Source of the DNA: Streptomyces sp. A012304
GTDB lineage: Bacteria; Actinomycetota; Actinomycetes; Streptomycetales; Streptomycetaceae
Assembly (NCBI RefSeq): GCF_026008495.1
Contig: NZ_BQUN01000120.1
Coordinates: 1-62,927 of the forward strand
Length of the DNA stretch: 62,927 nt
Direction of reading: 5' to 3'
In this document: one piece after another, positions 62,913 to 62,927 of the stretch
How the letters are laid out: the number at the start of each line of letters is the position of its first letter
Position numbering within the stretch: position 1 is the first letter of the stretch
Made by a program: the position numbers and the translations under genes
The notes under the pieces: generated by a model
Told to the model about the DNA's origin: nothing
The model's input: only the letters and a program-made list of their open reading frames with translations
Database searches by the model: none

Positions 62913-62927
62913 ACACGCGGGCGGGGG

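Overview
The window is a high-GC chromosomal segment of a Streptomyces species. GTG starts are frequent, ATGA and TGATG coupled starts are common, and many marker genes are typical of the genus: sodN, dasABC-dasR, sigR-rsrA, sigH, wblE, the epi-isozizaene/albaflavenone pair, and class Ia nrdAB behind a cobalamin riboswitch. From memory, the gene order follows the core S. coelicolor region around SCO5207-SCO5281 in inverted order. Protein-level differences (for example the N-terminus of the sesquiterpene cyclase) indicate a different species. Nothing resembles a prophage, an insertion sequence, a CRISPR array, a tRNA or an rRNA.

Layout. 1-9.2 kb: the 3' part of the fused E2/E1 2-oxoglutarate decarboxylase gene (kgd), a small acidic protein, a DUF4097-PadR operon with a palindromic operator at its promoter, a ClpN-domain protein with a small HTH protein, a zinc-type alcohol/quinone oxidoreductase and NADP-malic enzyme. 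9.8-12.6 kb: a polar amino-acid ABC importer. 12.7-16 kb: a methyltransferase, a CGNR zinc-finger regulator overlapping sodX tail-to-tail, then sodN. 15.2-17.8 kb: an operon of a GNAT-aminotransferase fusion and a CDP-diglyceride-synthetase-like membrane enzyme. 18-21.3 kb: a PitH phosphate transporter with a small membrane partner, and several small enzymes. 21.5-24.2 kb: a family 2B encapsulin shell gene followed by a polyprenyl diphosphate synthase, probably its cargo. 24.4-33.7 kb: a desulfhydrase/ACC-deaminase-like enzyme, a Na+/H+ antiporter, the stress sigma factor locus ushX-sigH, a diacylglycerol-kinase-like protein, wblE (WhiB1 type), a PdtaS-like sensor kinase and a TetR regulator.

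33.8-40.7 kb is the aminosugar regulon: nagB, then dasD-dasC-dasB-dasA on the minus strand, then dasR. DasR operator (dre) sequences lie at nagB, dasA and dasR, and there is one more strong copy at 32.98 kb upstream of the sensor kinase. 40.9-47 kb: a DUF3311-symporter pair, an acetyltransferase and nrdAB preceded by two NrdR boxes and an adenosylcobalamin riboswitch. 47.1-49.6 kb: CYP170-type P450 and epi-isozizaene synthase, translationally coupled. 49.8-57 kb: peptide deformylase, a TPR protein, a pair of HD/HD-GYP membrane proteins, the redox-sensing sigR-rsrA pair with its own sigma-R promoter and an alternative upstream start, a hydrolase and an SRAP/HMCES protein. 57-62.9 kb: an M50-like membrane peptidase, aroA, rsgA, a Gdx/SugE-type SMR exporter, a TetR regulator, hisN and a CBS-pair protein.

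The strongest candidates for less-described biology are: (1) the encapsulin/polyprenyl-synthase compartment with a strong hairpin between shell and cargo genes; (2) the GNAT-aminotransferase/CdsA-like operon, which looks like an uncharacterised lipid or headgroup pathway; and (3) the extra dre site next to the PdtaS-like kinase. All assignments come from reading sequence and motifs; no database search was run.
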